A DNA stretch of 64,000 nucleotides from JACVRN01 sp036403815 (GTDB lineage Bacteria; Acidobacteriota; Blastocatellia; Pyrinomonadales; Pyrinomonadaceae): positions 1 through 64,000 of the forward strand of contig DASWQH010000053.1 of the NCBI GenBank assembly GCA_036403815.1, given 5' to 3'. Shown here piece after piece: positions 24,077 to 32,610 of the stretch. Under the pieces are notes generated by a model. The model did no database searches and was not told the origin of the DNA. It worked only from the letters and a program-made list of their open reading frames with translations. The position numbers and the translations under genes were made by a program. Within the stretch, counting starts at the first letter, position 1, and every line of letters begins with the position of its first letter.

Positions 24077-26512
24077 ATGCTTGACGACAACCGCCTTTCC
24101 GCCTTAGCACAGGGCGACTCGAATAAAGCCCTACTGGAACAGCCGCAGTCTCAGCCGCCTGCCGCGGGCGAGGCTATGCTGAGCGAGCCGACAGACCTGC
24201 GCAGCTACCTTGCGCTCGTTTACAGGCGCAAGTGGATGATTATCAGCATCGCCATCATCGTCACTACGCTCGTAGCGCTTTACATGTACCGCCTGCCCCC
24301 CGTTTATATAGCGGAGACGACGATTCGCATCGAACAGAAGCCGGAGAGTTTTCTGCGCGCCAGGGATATAGTTATCAATACCGCGAATGATCCGGCGTAC
24401 TGGCGCACGCAACTCAAGCTGCTGGAAAACCCCATGCTCGCGCGTCGCGTCATCCTTACGCTCGACCTGCATCACAACGCTGCCTTTTTAGTCTCGCCCG
24501 GACGAGCCGGTCTTTTCACTTCCTTTAAGAAACTGCTCAGGCGCGAGAAGCCCCTTGTAGCGTCTGCGGATAGCGGTCAATCTGCAATCCCCGCAGGCGC
24601 AGACGCATACGAGTTGACCGCAGAGCAGCGTGAAGAGCTTGCGCCCTATGTTGATACCCTGCTGGCTAATCTGGTGATTGAGCCGACGCGGGACACGAAT
24701 CTGGTAGTAATCCGTTTCACGCACACAGACCCGGAAATCACCATGAAGGTCACAAATACGTTGGCCGAGCTTTTTATGCATGACGACATCAAGTGGGAGA
24801 ATGAAGGGCTGAATAATGCTACGACGCAGCTTGCCATGCAGATGGCAGACCTTCAGATGGCAATCAAGCAGCAGGAAGAAGAGCGCATTAACTATATCAA
24901 GAATCACGGGCTGCCGCTCGGACAGATGAAGGGAGAGAATCTGACGAGCGCACGCCTTGATACTTTAAGCGGCCAACTGCTCGCAGCCGAAAACGACCGG
25001 AAAGTTTTGCAGGCCGCTTACGAGGCGGCGCAACGCAGCCCGAGTAGAGAGGCGATTCCGGAGGCTCAGTCGGACAAGGCCGTTCAGGAGATTAAAGGAC
25101 GACTCAGGGTGTTGGAGCAGCGACGCGCAGTCCTGTCCGTCAAGTACACATCTGAGTGGCCTGAGCTACGAGAGATAGAGCAGGAGATTAATCAACTCAA
25201 GAGCGACCTTGATAAGACTTCAAATGACGTGGTTGCTTCCATGAAGTCACGCTATGAGGCTGCGCTGATGCGGGAGCAGGAGCTACGCGAGTCTTACTAC
25301 GGCGAGCTGGGCACGGCCAATCGCCAGAGCCAGTCGGAAATCGAGTTGACCAGCCTCAATCAACAGATTGAGACGAACAAGCAGCTCTACACGGCTCTTT
25401 TTCAGAGACAGAAAGAGTTGCAAATAGATACGAGCGATAAAAAGGGCAATGTCGTCATCTCCAACCGCAGCGAAAAGCCTACTGAGCCGGTCGGGCCAGA
25501 GCGCACGCGCAACGTCGTAATCGCTTTCTTCCTCTCGCTCTTTGCCGGAACGGCGCTGGCCCTTCTGCTTCAGCAACTGGATGATTCCATCAAGAGTGTG
25601 GACGAGCTGGTCGCTTATACTAGCCTGCCGAACCTGGCGCTTATTCCCTGCATAAGCAAAAGCAAACTCGCGGGCAAGGGCGGTCTGGCATCGTTTGGGC
25701 GAAAGAATAAAGAGCTTCTTTCCGCAGAGTTGCTGGAAAACGTGCGTTCGCCTGTGGCCGAAGCCTTCAGGCATTTAAGAACCTCGCTCCTGTTCTCGTC
25801 AGGTGTGCCCACGCCCGGAAGTATACTTGTAACTTCAGGTCAGGCGTTGGAGGGCAAGACGACCGTTGCCTTCAACACGGCAATTGCTCTGGCGCAAACG
25901 GGCGCGAGCGTGCTCCTTGTGGATTGCGACCTTCGCCGCCCGAGCTTGCAAAAGTATATCAACGCTTCCATAGAGCCGGGTCTGACCGATTACCTTGCCG
26001 GAGAGATTAAGCTGGACGAAGCTCTCAGAAACTATCCGGCGCTGCCGAATTTGAAGATTATGACTGCGGGCTACCTGCCGTCGAATCCGGCGGAGCTGCT
26101 CGGCTCGGAAGAGATGCTGGCCTTCCTGAATTGTGCCAGAGAGCGCTTCACGCACATCATCATAGATTCGCCGCCCTCCATCTCCTTCGCCGATGGAGCG
26201 ATTATCTCTACGCTCGTTGACGGCGTCGTCATAGTCGTTCATGGAGGAAAAAGCTCGCGCGCCGTCGTGCGCCATCTCATTCACAGATTAACGGGCGTAG
26301 GGGCGCGCATCTGCGGCACGGTGCTCAACAACGTCAAGCCGCAGCCCTATGACTATTACTACAACAGCTACTACTACAACTATCAGAGCGAAGGAAGCAC
26401 GCCGCGCACTCTGTTAAAGAAGCCTCCCGCTTCGACTTCCCAATCACTGGACATTACTACCAACCAGCTTGAGCAGGAGTTTGAAAAGTTTCGTAACTCG
26501 ACGAAGACTTAG
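24077..26512 (+). CDS. Wzc-like polysaccharide tyrosine autokinase (BY-kinase)
   Basis: An 811-residue inner-membrane protein controlling exopolysaccharide chain length and export. An N-terminal Wzz domain (residues 35-130, first helix MIISIAIIVTTLVALYMY) is followed by a long coiled coil (about 250-440), the GNVR-type segment and a second membrane helix (about 475-495). The cytosolic kinase domain has Walker A around Lys594 (ALEGKTT) and Walker A' VLLVDCDLRRPS. The Tyr-rich tail YDYYYNSYYYNY (about 758-769) is the autophosphorylation site. The ATG at 24077 follows GAGG. No glycosyltransferases are adjacent. Confidence 0.94.
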   Translation: MLDDNRLSALAQGDSNKALLEQPQSQPPAAGEAMLSEPTDLRSYLALVYRRKWMIISIAIIVTTLVALYMYRLPPVYIAETTIRIEQKPESFLRARDIVINTANDPAYWRTQLKLLENPMLARRVILTLDLHHNAAFLVSPGRAGLFTSFKKLLRREKPLVASADSGQSAIPAGADAYELTAEQREELAPYVDTLLANLVIEPTRDTNLVVIRFTHTDPEITMKVTNTLAELFMHDDIKWENEGLNNATTQLAMQMADLQMAIKQQEEERINYIKNHGLPLGQMKGENLTSARLDTLSGQLLAAENDRKVLQAAYEAAQRSPSREAIPEAQSDKAVQEIKGRLRVLEQRRAVLSVKYTSEWPELREIEQEINQLKSDLDKTSNDVVASMKSRYEAALMREQELRESYYGELGTANRQSQSEIELTSLNQQIETNKQLYTALFQRQKELQIDTSDKKGNVVISNRSEKPTEPVGPERTRNVVIAFFLSLFAGTALALLLQQLDDSIKSVDELVAYTSLPNLALIPCISKSKLAGKGGLASFGRKNKELLSAELLENVRSPVAEAFRHLRTSLLFSSGVPTPGSILVTSGQALEGKTTVAFNTAIALAQTGASVLLVDCDLRRPSLQKYINASIEPGLTDYLAGEIKLDEALRNYPALPNLKIMTAGYLPSNPAELLGSEEMLAFLNCARERFTHIIIDSPPSISFADGAIISTLVDGVVIVVHGGKSSRAVVRHLIHRLTGVGARICGTVLNNVKPQPYDYYYNSYYYNYQSEGSTPRTLLKKPPASTSQSLDITTNQLEQEFEKFRNSTKT

Positions 26513-26527
26513 TAGCCGAAATTTTCT

Positions 26528-27094
26528 ATGAGAAAAGCAGGGCGAGTGCGAACTCCCAAGGCCAGAAGCGATGGTCTGGTGATAAAGAAGCTACCGGACG
26601 AGGTGCTCGTCTATGATCTTGAAAACAATCAGGCTCATTGCCTGAACCAGGCAGCCGCCCTGGTCTGGAGCCACTGTGACGGGCGAAACAGCGTTGAAGA
26701 GATAGCAGGGCTGGTGGAAGCGGAAGCCGAAGGGATATTCACGGAGGAAGTGGTCTGGCACGCGCTCGCTCAACTAGAGCGCTTCTCGCTTCTGGAAGAG
26801 CGCATCGAAGTGCCCGGTGAAATTGCCCTCTTGTCCAGACGCGAGCTTGGGCGAAGACTCGGCCTTGCAACTATAACGGCGCTGCCCTTCATCCTCACAA
26901 TCGTCGCGCCGGAGGAGGCGTCCGCAGCTTCGTGTCGCGCGACGGGAAACTCCTGCGCGGTTAATGCGCAGTGCTGCTCAGGGCTTTGCATCAGCGGCAC
27001 GTGCGCCTGCTTAGGCCAGAATTTCCCCTGCACTACGGATGCACAGTGTTGTTCCAACAGGTGCGCCAGCGCCAACAATAAATGCCTGCCATAA
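26528..27094 (+). CDS. PqqD-like domain fused to two tandem cystine-knot-like modules
   Basis: A 188-residue protein of three parts. Residues 15-92 are PqqD-like (LPDEVLVYDLENNQAHCLNQ ... LVWSHCDG), a fold that binds precursor peptides in RiPP systems. Residues 103-133 contain SRRELGRRLG, a hydrophobic helix and ASA, resembling an internal Tat/Sec-type signal or membrane span. Residues 136-186 hold 12 cysteines in two units of the pattern C-x6-C-x5-CC-x3-C-x4/6-C, the cysteine framework of inhibitor cystine knots. It starts 15 bp after the BY-kinase, so the two are probably cotranscribed. Function unknown. Confidence 0.85.
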   Translation: MRKAGRVRTPKARSDGLVIKKLPDEVLVYDLENNQAHCLNQAAALVWSHCDGRNSVEEIAGLVEAEAEGIFTEEVVWHALAQLERFSLLEERIEVPGEIALLSRRELGRRLGLATITALPFILTIVAPEEASAASCRATGNSCAVNAQCCSGLCISGTCACLGQNFPCTTDAQCCSNRCASANNKCLP

Positions 27095-27123
27095 AGCGCA
27101 CCAAAGCTCTAGCTCTTGTGAGT

Positions 27124-27948
27124 TCAAGCGCTTAAGAGCTTCAATATCTTATCAGCTACCTCGCTCGCCTCGCCCCTTACGCCCTTGAGCACCGTCGCGC
27201 GAGTGACCACCTGCTGAAGCGCTTCCAGCACAGCTTCTGGTTTCCGCCTTGCAGATATAGAGTGCGCCATGACGGCTAAGACTCCCTGTCCTGCTGAAAG
27301 CTTATGAGGTCGCCAGCGTGCGCCCGTTTTGTAGTAGCTCAGTATAACCAGTCCGACCGGCAAAGGCTTCTTCCCCGGCGCGCCGCCCAGCGATTCAATC
27401 GTGTACTTCGTCTGCCTGGCCGCCCCGTTTTCACGTATCTGCAACGGCCTGGGGTATGGATGAACCCGCCCGCGCGAGTCCAGCACCGCGTATTCATCGG
27501 AATAAAAGGTTGCGCCCGCGCGTATCAACTCTGCCGTGAGCGTCGTCTTGCCGCTGAAGCTGCTACCGGGAATGATGACGGCCTTACCCTGCCAGCCAAC
27601 CACGCCCGCATGTATGAAGGCGCGTCTCTGCGCTCGCTCCGCTACATACAGGTGCATGTCGGATTCAAGCACGTCATACAACTGCTCTTCGTCAAGGGAG
27701 CGCGCCAGCCTTTCTAAATTTCCATAAAGCAGGTTGAAGCGGCGTACGTTTGAACGCGCCGAACGCCCGTTGATGAAGACGGAGTAGAGCCGCTCGACCA
27801 CAGGGGAGCGCGCAGCCTGCCATCCCGGCGGAAGGCGCGCGATGAGACTGTCCAGCCTGCTCGCATCGTTCGTGCGAATCCCTACGCTGACACCGTAAGA
27901 CTTGATGGCAATTCCAGCCGCCCACCCGAGGCGGTCAATCTTGTCCAT
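27124..27948 (-). CDS. HprK-like P-loop kinase
   Basis: A 274-residue protein related to the C-terminal domain of HPr kinase/phosphorylase. The P-loop is GSSFSGKTT at residues 128-136, followed by FYSDEYAVLD (about 149-157), the position of the HprK acidic motif. There is no HPr/PTS gene nearby. HprK-like and PqqD-like proteins occur together in the so-called HPr-rel-A systems of exosortase-bearing bacteria and in the SynChlorMet RiPP cassette, which fits the convergent PqqD-like gene 29 bp away. The substrate is not known. Confidence 0.85.
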   Translation of the reverse strand: MDKIDRLGWAAGIAIKSYGVSVGIRTNDASRLDSLIARLPPGWQAARSPVVERLYSVFINGRSARSNVRRFNLLYGNLERLARSLDEEQLYDVLESDMHLYVAERAQRRAFIHAGVVGWQGKAVIIPGSSFSGKTTLTAELIRAGATFYSDEYAVLDSRGRVHPYPRPLQIRENGAARQTKYTIESLGGAPGKKPLPVGLVILSYYKTGARWRPHKLSAGQGVLAVMAHSISARRKPEAVLEALQQVVTRATVLKGVRGEASEVADKILKLLSA

Positions 27949-28212
27949 TCAAAGGCTACGCCATTTGAATCTGGGCAATTCCGAACCCATCACTTTTGAA
28001 TAGTCCTTCGAGAGAAGATGCAAGAGCCGCCCTGGAGGATAAAAGATTCAGCCCGGAAATAAAAGACGCCGCAATAATCTTTCAGATGGTACTCAGGGCT
28101 GGCGCTCAACGTAGAGAGCGTTTGCGACTCCCCGTTCGATTTTCCAGATACTTTCATAAAGGCATAAGGTTTGCCATCCCGCCTTGCGAGACTTCGGTTT
28201 ATTGAGGCGTTT

Positions 28213-29139
28213 ATGACTAAAAAATCTCTGTCGGCAGCGTTGCTCGTCTTGATGCTATTGCTGGGAAGCGCCGCGCCTGTGTGCAGTCAGCAGGCAGACG
28301 TGCAAGCGGGTAAAGAGAAGATTACTCCTGAAGAAGAGCGCGAGGCGCTACAGCTTGCTGGACAGTTCGTGAAGGGCTTCGAGGAGAAGAACAATCTATT
28401 AGCGTTGATAGACGAGCTTTACGTCAAGGATTTCGATGCTCGCTTGCGACCGAGCTTTAGCGACTACTCTTATATAGCCTCCGTCAAAGCGGAAGTTCTG
28501 GAGAGAGCGAACGGCGAAGACCTGCGCCGCTTTTATGTTGCGGTGCTCGATTTCACTTATGCGGGCGGGTTCCTTTACGGCGTTAACCAGTACAACAGAA
28601 AGCTGAAGGGCGACGAGCCGCGCGATAACGACCCTGCGATTAGTGAATTGATGCCGCCGAACGTGATAGAAGTTTTTAAGACAGACCCTATTCTGGCCGA
28701 GATTATTGCCGAAGGTGAGGAAGAGGAAAGGCGTAAGAACTCCGAACAAAGTGATGAAACGCAGCAGAGAGCCGACGCGGGTTCGGAAGATAGGATTAGA
28801 GCCATAAGCAACGAAATCAAGAGCGTGGAAAGCCTGCGCCACTATGTTTCCACGCTGGAGAAAGCCAATGCGCTTATCAGAGCGCATCTGAAAACTCTTC
28901 AAGCGCCACAGACCTGGGCGGAGTTGATAAGCGCACTTGAGCAGCCGGAAGAGAAACGGGAAAGCTCAGACAACGATACCTGTGAAGGGATGTGCCCGCG
29001 TGTGACCATTCTGAGCGAGGATTTCTTTGGCTGCCCGAAAGGGACACGCCTCATCTGCCTGAAAGTCATGCTGTTTCATGTAGACCTTGTCAGAGTTGAT
29101 GGGAAGCTCAGGATACTCACTGCCTACATCAGTGATTAG
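28213..29139 (+). CDS. Secreted protein of unknown function (308 aa)
   Basis: An exported protein with a signal peptide (LSAALLVLMLLLGSAAPVCS, cleavage near residue 27) and no other membrane segment. The body is charged and mostly helical, with an acidic, Glu-rich middle (GEEEERRKNSEQSDETQQ) and four Cys near the C-terminus (DNDTCEGMCP ... FFGCPKGTRLICLK) that may form two disulphides. GAGG stands 5 bp before the ATG at 28213; the frame opens upstream at 28171. It is divergent from the HprK-like gene. I do not recognise the family. Confidence 0.8.
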   Translation: MTKKSLSAALLVLMLLLGSAAPVCSQQADVQAGKEKITPEEEREALQLAGQFVKGFEEKNNLLALIDELYVKDFDARLRPSFSDYSYIASVKAEVLERANGEDLRRFYVAVLDFTYAGGFLYGVNQYNRKLKGDEPRDNDPAISELMPPNVIEVFKTDPILAEIIAEGEEEERRKNSEQSDETQQRADAGSEDRIRAISNEIKSVESLRHYVSTLEKANALIRAHLKTLQAPQTWAELISALEQPEEKRESSDNDTCEGMCPRVTILSEDFFGCPKGTRLICLKVMLFHVDLVRVDGKLRILTAYISD

Positions 29140-29175
29140 TTTAAGACGCTATTTTGAAAAATCAGATTGGCGTGT

Positions 29176-29364
29176 TGTCCCGTAGGGACATTTGAAACTA
29201 GCCCAGCCATTTATGGCTGGGTCATAGCGGGTAATGAAAGTAAAGTCCCGTAGGGACGATTGAAGATATGTTCAGTCGTCCCTACGGGACTCTACTATTT
29301 TTCTTCATCAAGTATTCCCAGCGCTAAAGCACTGGGCTATTGTCACATCGTCCCTACGGGACTT
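29176..29364. repeat. Nested palindromic repeat, GTCCCTACGGGAC type
   Basis: GTCCCGTAGGGAC-type palindromes occur four times (near 29177, 29245, 29277 and 29349), flanking AGCCCAGCCATTTATGGCTGGGT and CCAGCGCTAAAGCACTGGGCT hairpins. The whole reads as an inverted array of short hairpins like those at 33871 and 50588, with different stems. Besides the terminator, this is all I see in the 332-bp spacer. Confidence 0.8.
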
Positions 29365-29411
29365 TTCTAAAAGCTTCTAAGGGAACTTTCTAATCCGGCT
29401 GGAAGCAGAAA

Positions 29412-29460
29412 ACAAGAGAGGCGGCACTTAATGTAGCGCCGCCTCTCTCATTCTTTTTAA
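29412..29460. terminator. Bidirectional terminator between convergent genes
   Basis: GAGAGGCGGC (29416-29425) pairs perfectly with GCCGCCTCTC (29438-29447), with CATTCTTTTT on the plus side and TTGTTTT on the minus side. It serves pckA on the minus strand and can also stop plus-strand transcription. Confidence 0.85.
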
Positions 29461-29471
29461 TAAGACTGTTC

Positions 29472-31073
29472 TTAATCCGCGACGGGCGCGACGGCGCGCA
29501 CCTGTTCAGAGACTCCGTCGCTAAACTTTTTGAAGTTCTCGTTGAAGAGTCGCGCAAGGTGACGTGCCTTCTGATCGTAGGCGTCCTTGTCCTTCCAGGT
29601 GTTGCGCGGGATGAGAACTTCGGGCGGAACGTCTGGGCAGGAGACCGGGACGCCTACGCCGAAGATGGGGTCGGGGCGGGTTTCGACGCGGGCTAATGCG
29701 CCAGACAGAATCGCGCGAATCATGGCGCGCGTGTACTTAATCTCCATGCGCTTGCCTTCGCCGTAAGGGCCGCCAGACCAGCCCGTGTTGATGAGCCAGC
29801 AGTTGGCGTTGTGGTCTGTTATCTTCTGCGCCAGCAGGTCTGCATAGACGCCCGGATGCAAGACCATGAAGGGTGCGCCGAAGCAGGCCGAGAAGGTCGC
29901 CTGCGGTTCCGTCACTCCGCGCTCCGTACCCGCAACCTTCGCCGTGTAGCCGGAGATGAAGTGATACATGGCCTGCTCCGGCGAGAGACGCGAAACGGGC
30001 GGCAGCACGCCGAATGCATCAGCCGTCAGCATGATGATGTTGCGCGGGTGTCCTGCATAGCCTTCGGGCACGATGTTCGGAATGCTTTCCAGCGGATAAG
30101 AGGCGCGCGTGTTTTCGGTCTTGGCCGCGCTGTCTAAATCAATCTCGCGCGTCTTCTCATCGTAGACTACGTTCTCAAGGATGGTGCCGAACATGCCTGT
30201 GGTGCGATAGATGTCCGGCTCGGCTGTGGGCGAAAGCCGTATGACTTTGGCATAGCAGCCGCCCTCGAAGTTGAAGACGCCGTCGTTCGACCAGCCGTGC
30301 TCGTCATCGCCTACAAGGCGGCGCTCAGGGTCTGCGCTCAAGGTCGTCTTGCCCGTTCCAGAAAGGCCGAAGAAGATGGCAACGTCGCTCGCATCGCCCA
30401 CGTTCGCGGAGCAGTGCATGCTCATCACGCCGCGCTGGGGCAGAAGATAATTGAGGATGGTAAAGATGCTCTTCTTGGTTTCGCCCGCGTAATATGTTCC
30501 GCCTATGAGCACAAGCCGCTGGTTGAAATCCATCAGGATGAAAGTGGGAGCGCGCGTCCCGTCGCGCTCAGGGTCGGCTGTAAAGCTTGGAATATTGATG
30601 ACGGTGAATTCGGGGCTGTGCTCGGCGCCCTCTTCCACGTCGTCTATGAACATGGTGCGCGCAAAGAGCGAATGCCAGGCAAGCTCCGTGATGATGCGAA
30701 CGGGCAGGCGGTATCTGGGGTCTGCTCCGGCAAAGGTGTCCTGCACGAAGATGTCCAGGCCAGCCGTGTGCGCCATCATGCGATCCCTCAGCGCGTTGAA
30801 TTTCTCCTGCGAGAATTCCTTGTTGACTTCGCCCCACCAGACCTTGTCTTCGCTCGACGGCTCGCGCACGATAGCTTTATCTTTGGCGGCACGACCCGTG
30901 TGCTCGCCCGTATCGACGATGAGCGCGCCGTGGTTGGAAAGAATTCCTTCGCCTCGACGCGCTATCTCTTCGTAAAGCTCCGGCGTGTTCAGATTCCAGT
31001 AGACCGCACCGGCATCCTTTATGCCGTAGTTCTCCAACCCGTAGTCTGTGTGCTTGCGTCCCTTATCCTCCAT
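29472..31073 (-). CDS. pckA: Phosphoenolpyruvate carboxykinase (ATP)
   Basis: Converts oxaloacetate and ATP to PEP, CO2 and ADP, the first step of gluconeogenesis from TCA intermediates. The 533-residue length fits the ATP-dependent family. The P-loop is GLSGTGKTTLSADPERRL, followed by GDDEHGW with the metal-binding Asp. NTGWSGGPYGEGKRM and the upstream YYAGETKKSIF are also typical. The ATG at 31073 is preferred over the GTG one codon before because AGGAGA lies 5 bp upstream. It is monocistronic, ended by a strong terminator. Confidence 0.97.
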   Translation of the reverse strand: MEDKGRKHTDYGLENYGIKDAGAVYWNLNTPELYEEIARRGEGILSNHGALIVDTGEHTGRAAKDKAIVREPSSEDKVWWGEVNKEFSQEKFNALRDRMMAHTAGLDIFVQDTFAGADPRYRLPVRIITELAWHSLFARTMFIDDVEEGAEHSPEFTVINIPSFTADPERDGTRAPTFILMDFNQRLVLIGGTYYAGETKKSIFTILNYLLPQRGVMSMHCSANVGDASDVAIFFGLSGTGKTTLSADPERRLVGDDEHGWSNDGVFNFEGGCYAKVIRLSPTAEPDIYRTTGMFGTILENVVYDEKTREIDLDSAAKTENTRASYPLESIPNIVPEGYAGHPRNIIMLTADAFGVLPPVSRLSPEQAMYHFISGYTAKVAGTERGVTEPQATFSACFGAPFMVLHPGVYADLLAQKITDHNANCWLINTGWSGGPYGEGKRMEIKYTRAMIRAILSGALARVETRPDPIFGVGVPVSCPDVPPEVLIPRNTWKDKDAYDQKARHLARLFNENFKKFSDGVSEQVRAVAPVAD

Positions 31074-31101
31074 CACTTTCTCCTCACAAAATTAAAAACG
31101 A

Positions 31102-31203
31102 GTTCCGGGTTTCAAGTCCCAAGTTCCAAGTCCAAAGTCCCAAGGGAAGAACTTGAGCTTTGGATTTAAGACTTGGGACATGGGGCTTGGAATTTGGGAC
31201 TTT
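31102..31203. repeat. Heptad-arm inverted repeat, AAGTCCC family, copy 1
   Basis: Left arm about 31113-31145 has AAGTCCC/AAGTTCC/AAGTCCA units. Right arm about 31168-31202 has the complement GGGACTT/GGAACTT-like units. The loop is about 23 bp. It lies just upstream of pckA and at the end of the small coiled-coil gene. Confidence 0.88.
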
Positions 31204-31451
31204 TAATCCTTCTCTTCGCGCTTTCGTCTGCGCTCGTGCGCCAGCTCTCTGAGTGCGACGGAGAGATCGCGCGCGGCGCGTTCCAGCCGGTCTGCGCGTG
31301 CTTCAAGTTCTTCCGGATCATCACGCGTGCGAATCGCAACTGCCGCGAGCGCGGCCTCTATCTGTTCGGTTAATCGCGTGGCCTCTGTTTGCGTTTCCTG
31401 CTCGGCGCGCGTCAATTGAACGGAAGAATAAAAGTTTTCCCTTGTGCTCAT
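31203..31451 (-). CDS. Small coiled-coil protein (82 aa)
   Basis: An 82-residue, highly charged, helical protein beginning MSTRENFYSSVQLTRAEQ and ending in a basic cluster (HERRRKREEKD). The heptad pattern of Leu/Ala in LTEQIEAALAAVAI and ADRLERAARDLSVALREL suggests a coiled coil. The frame extends upstream to 31568, but the ATG at 31451 is the first natural start, with AAAG only as a weak ribosome binding site. Function unknown. Confidence 0.6.
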   Translation of the reverse strand: MSTRENFYSSVQLTRAEQETQTEATRLTEQIEAALAAVAIRTRDDPEELEARADRLERAARDLSVALRELAHERRRKREEKD

Positions 31452-31638
31452 CTTTATATAGAAGTATGAAATCCGGGTCGGGAGTATTAAAAGAGAATCG
31501 AGCCGACCCCCGAAACTATTTTGGTGTTCGCGCGAGACCGAACCAGCTTGAAACCCGTACGCGCGCATAAGCCTTAAAGTAGTGTCACGTGTAAAATAGA
31601 GTCTTACATTATTGAGAGGACTTTATCAAGCGCCGAAA

Positions 31639-31750
31639 GAGAGGTCAGAGGCTAGAGGTTAGAGGCCAGTAGTTGAATTTCTTTTTACTGACCTCCGACC
31701 TCTGACCTCTAACAACTTTTTCCCCTTTTGCCTTTTCCCTTTTGCCTTCT
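31639..31750. repeat. Heptad-arm inverted repeat AGAGGTC plus CCTTTTG tract
   Basis: AGAGGTC/AGAGGCT/AGAGGTT units at 31639-31670 pair with CTGACCTCCGACCTCTGACC at 31687-31712. A T/C-rich tract with GCCTTTT units (31713-31749) follows, matching the GGCAAAA family in reverse orientation without a visible partner. The run ends 16 bp before the transglutaminase-like gene. Confidence 0.8.
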
Positions 31751-31765
31751 ATTATTTCTATCATT

Positions 31766-32413
31766 ATGTGGAACAAGCCGGGACGTGAGGCGTTTACAAG
31801 CCGAGAGTGGAAACTGATTGAGGCGCACCGCACACCCTTACGGGTGCAGCGTTACCTGCGCGCAGTCCCCTATAACTGGGAACCGGAAGGAGGAACGCTG
31901 CGCTCGTTTCGTGAAGTGGTGCGCCTGAACACGGCGCACTGTCTGGAGGCGGCGCTCGCGGCAGCCGTTATACTCGAACAGTACGGGTATCCGCCGCTGC
32001 TCCTGAGCTTTGAATCAAAAGACCTGCTCGATCACGTCATCTTCGTTTTTCAGGAACGCGGGCGCTGGGGCGCAATCGGGCGCTCGCGCGATCTGGGGCT
32101 GCACGGTCGAAAGCCGCGCTTTCGTAGTTTACGCGATCTGGCATGGAGCTACTTCGATACCTACGTCGATTATACCGGGCGCATTCTGGCGTATGGTGTA
32201 ACGAACCTGTATGAGCTTGGCGGCTACGACTGGAGGTTTTCGCCCCGCAACATGTGGAAGGTGGAGAATCACCTGCGCGAGATACCGCACAAAGCCCTTC
32301 CTTCTTCCGACCATAGATACGAGCGGTTGCTGGCGCGCTACAAGGAGTTCCGCAAACGTAATCCGACCGCTCACCTGACCGATTACGCGAGCCGCCCGCA
32401 CTGGATGATATGA
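31766..32413 (+). CDS. Transglutaminase-like superfamily protein
   Basis: A 215-residue cytosolic protein with a likely papain/transglutaminase-type triad: Cys59 in TAHCLEAA, His90 in LLDHVIFVF, and Asp109 in IGRSRDLG. The Cys...His...Asp order and the hydrophobic strand after His are typical of the superfamily. No signal peptide. It could be a protease, amidase or inactive member; the substrate is unknown. The ATG at 31766 (MWNKPGREAF) is preferred to an upstream in-frame codon that lies closer to the repeat. No Shine-Dalgarno. Confidence 0.78.
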   Translation: MWNKPGREAFTSREWKLIEAHRTPLRVQRYLRAVPYNWEPEGGTLRSFREVVRLNTAHCLEAALAAAVILEQYGYPPLLLSFESKDLLDHVIFVFQERGRWGAIGRSRDLGLHGRKPRFRSLRDLAWSYFDTYVDYTGRILAYGVTNLYELGGYDWRFSPRNMWKVENHLREIPHKALPSSDHRYERLLARYKEFRKRNPTAHLTDYASRPHWMI

Positions 32414-32414
32414 A

Positions 32415-32514
32415 AAGCAATGCAGAAGGCAGAGTGCAGAATGATGAATTAAAGAGGGTCTTCTTTTCATTCCGCATTCTGCACTCTGCCTTCTGCATTG
32501 CTTTTAATGACTCT
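32415..32514. repeat. Heptad-arm inverted repeat, TGCAGAA family, copy 2
   Basis: Left arm 32415-32450 (TGCAGAA, GTGCAGAA and TGATGAA units) pairs with right arm 32472-32512. The loop is about 20 bp. It begins directly after the stop codon of the transglutaminase-like gene and probably ends that transcript. Confidence 0.88.
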
Positions 32515-32610
32515 GAATCTTTTTGAGATTAGAATAAGCCGTCTCCCTTTGGGCGTTAACGCGAAAGCCTGAAATTGTCTTCCAACCCGACAGGAAAGGT
32601 AAGGTTTGAG

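Noticed and set aside
23733..24084. Two short plus-strand frames before the BY-kinase gene
   Set aside because: Mutually overlapping, without ribosome binding sites or domains, and located where the BY-kinase leader is expected.
26528..27094. PqqD-knottin protein as a frameshift fusion of two genes
   Set aside because: The frame is continuous, the linker has a plausible signal-like helix, and the two Cys modules are regular, so a sequencing frameshift is not needed to explain it.
27996..28205. 69-residue plus-strand frame between hprK-like and the secreted protein
   Set aside because: It starts with TTG, has no ribosome binding site, and lies in the probable divergent promoter region. It cannot be excluded but is not supported.
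30297..31169. 290-residue plus-strand frame
   Set aside because: It is antisense to pckA, whose motifs are unmistakable, and its own product shows no domain or ribosome binding site.
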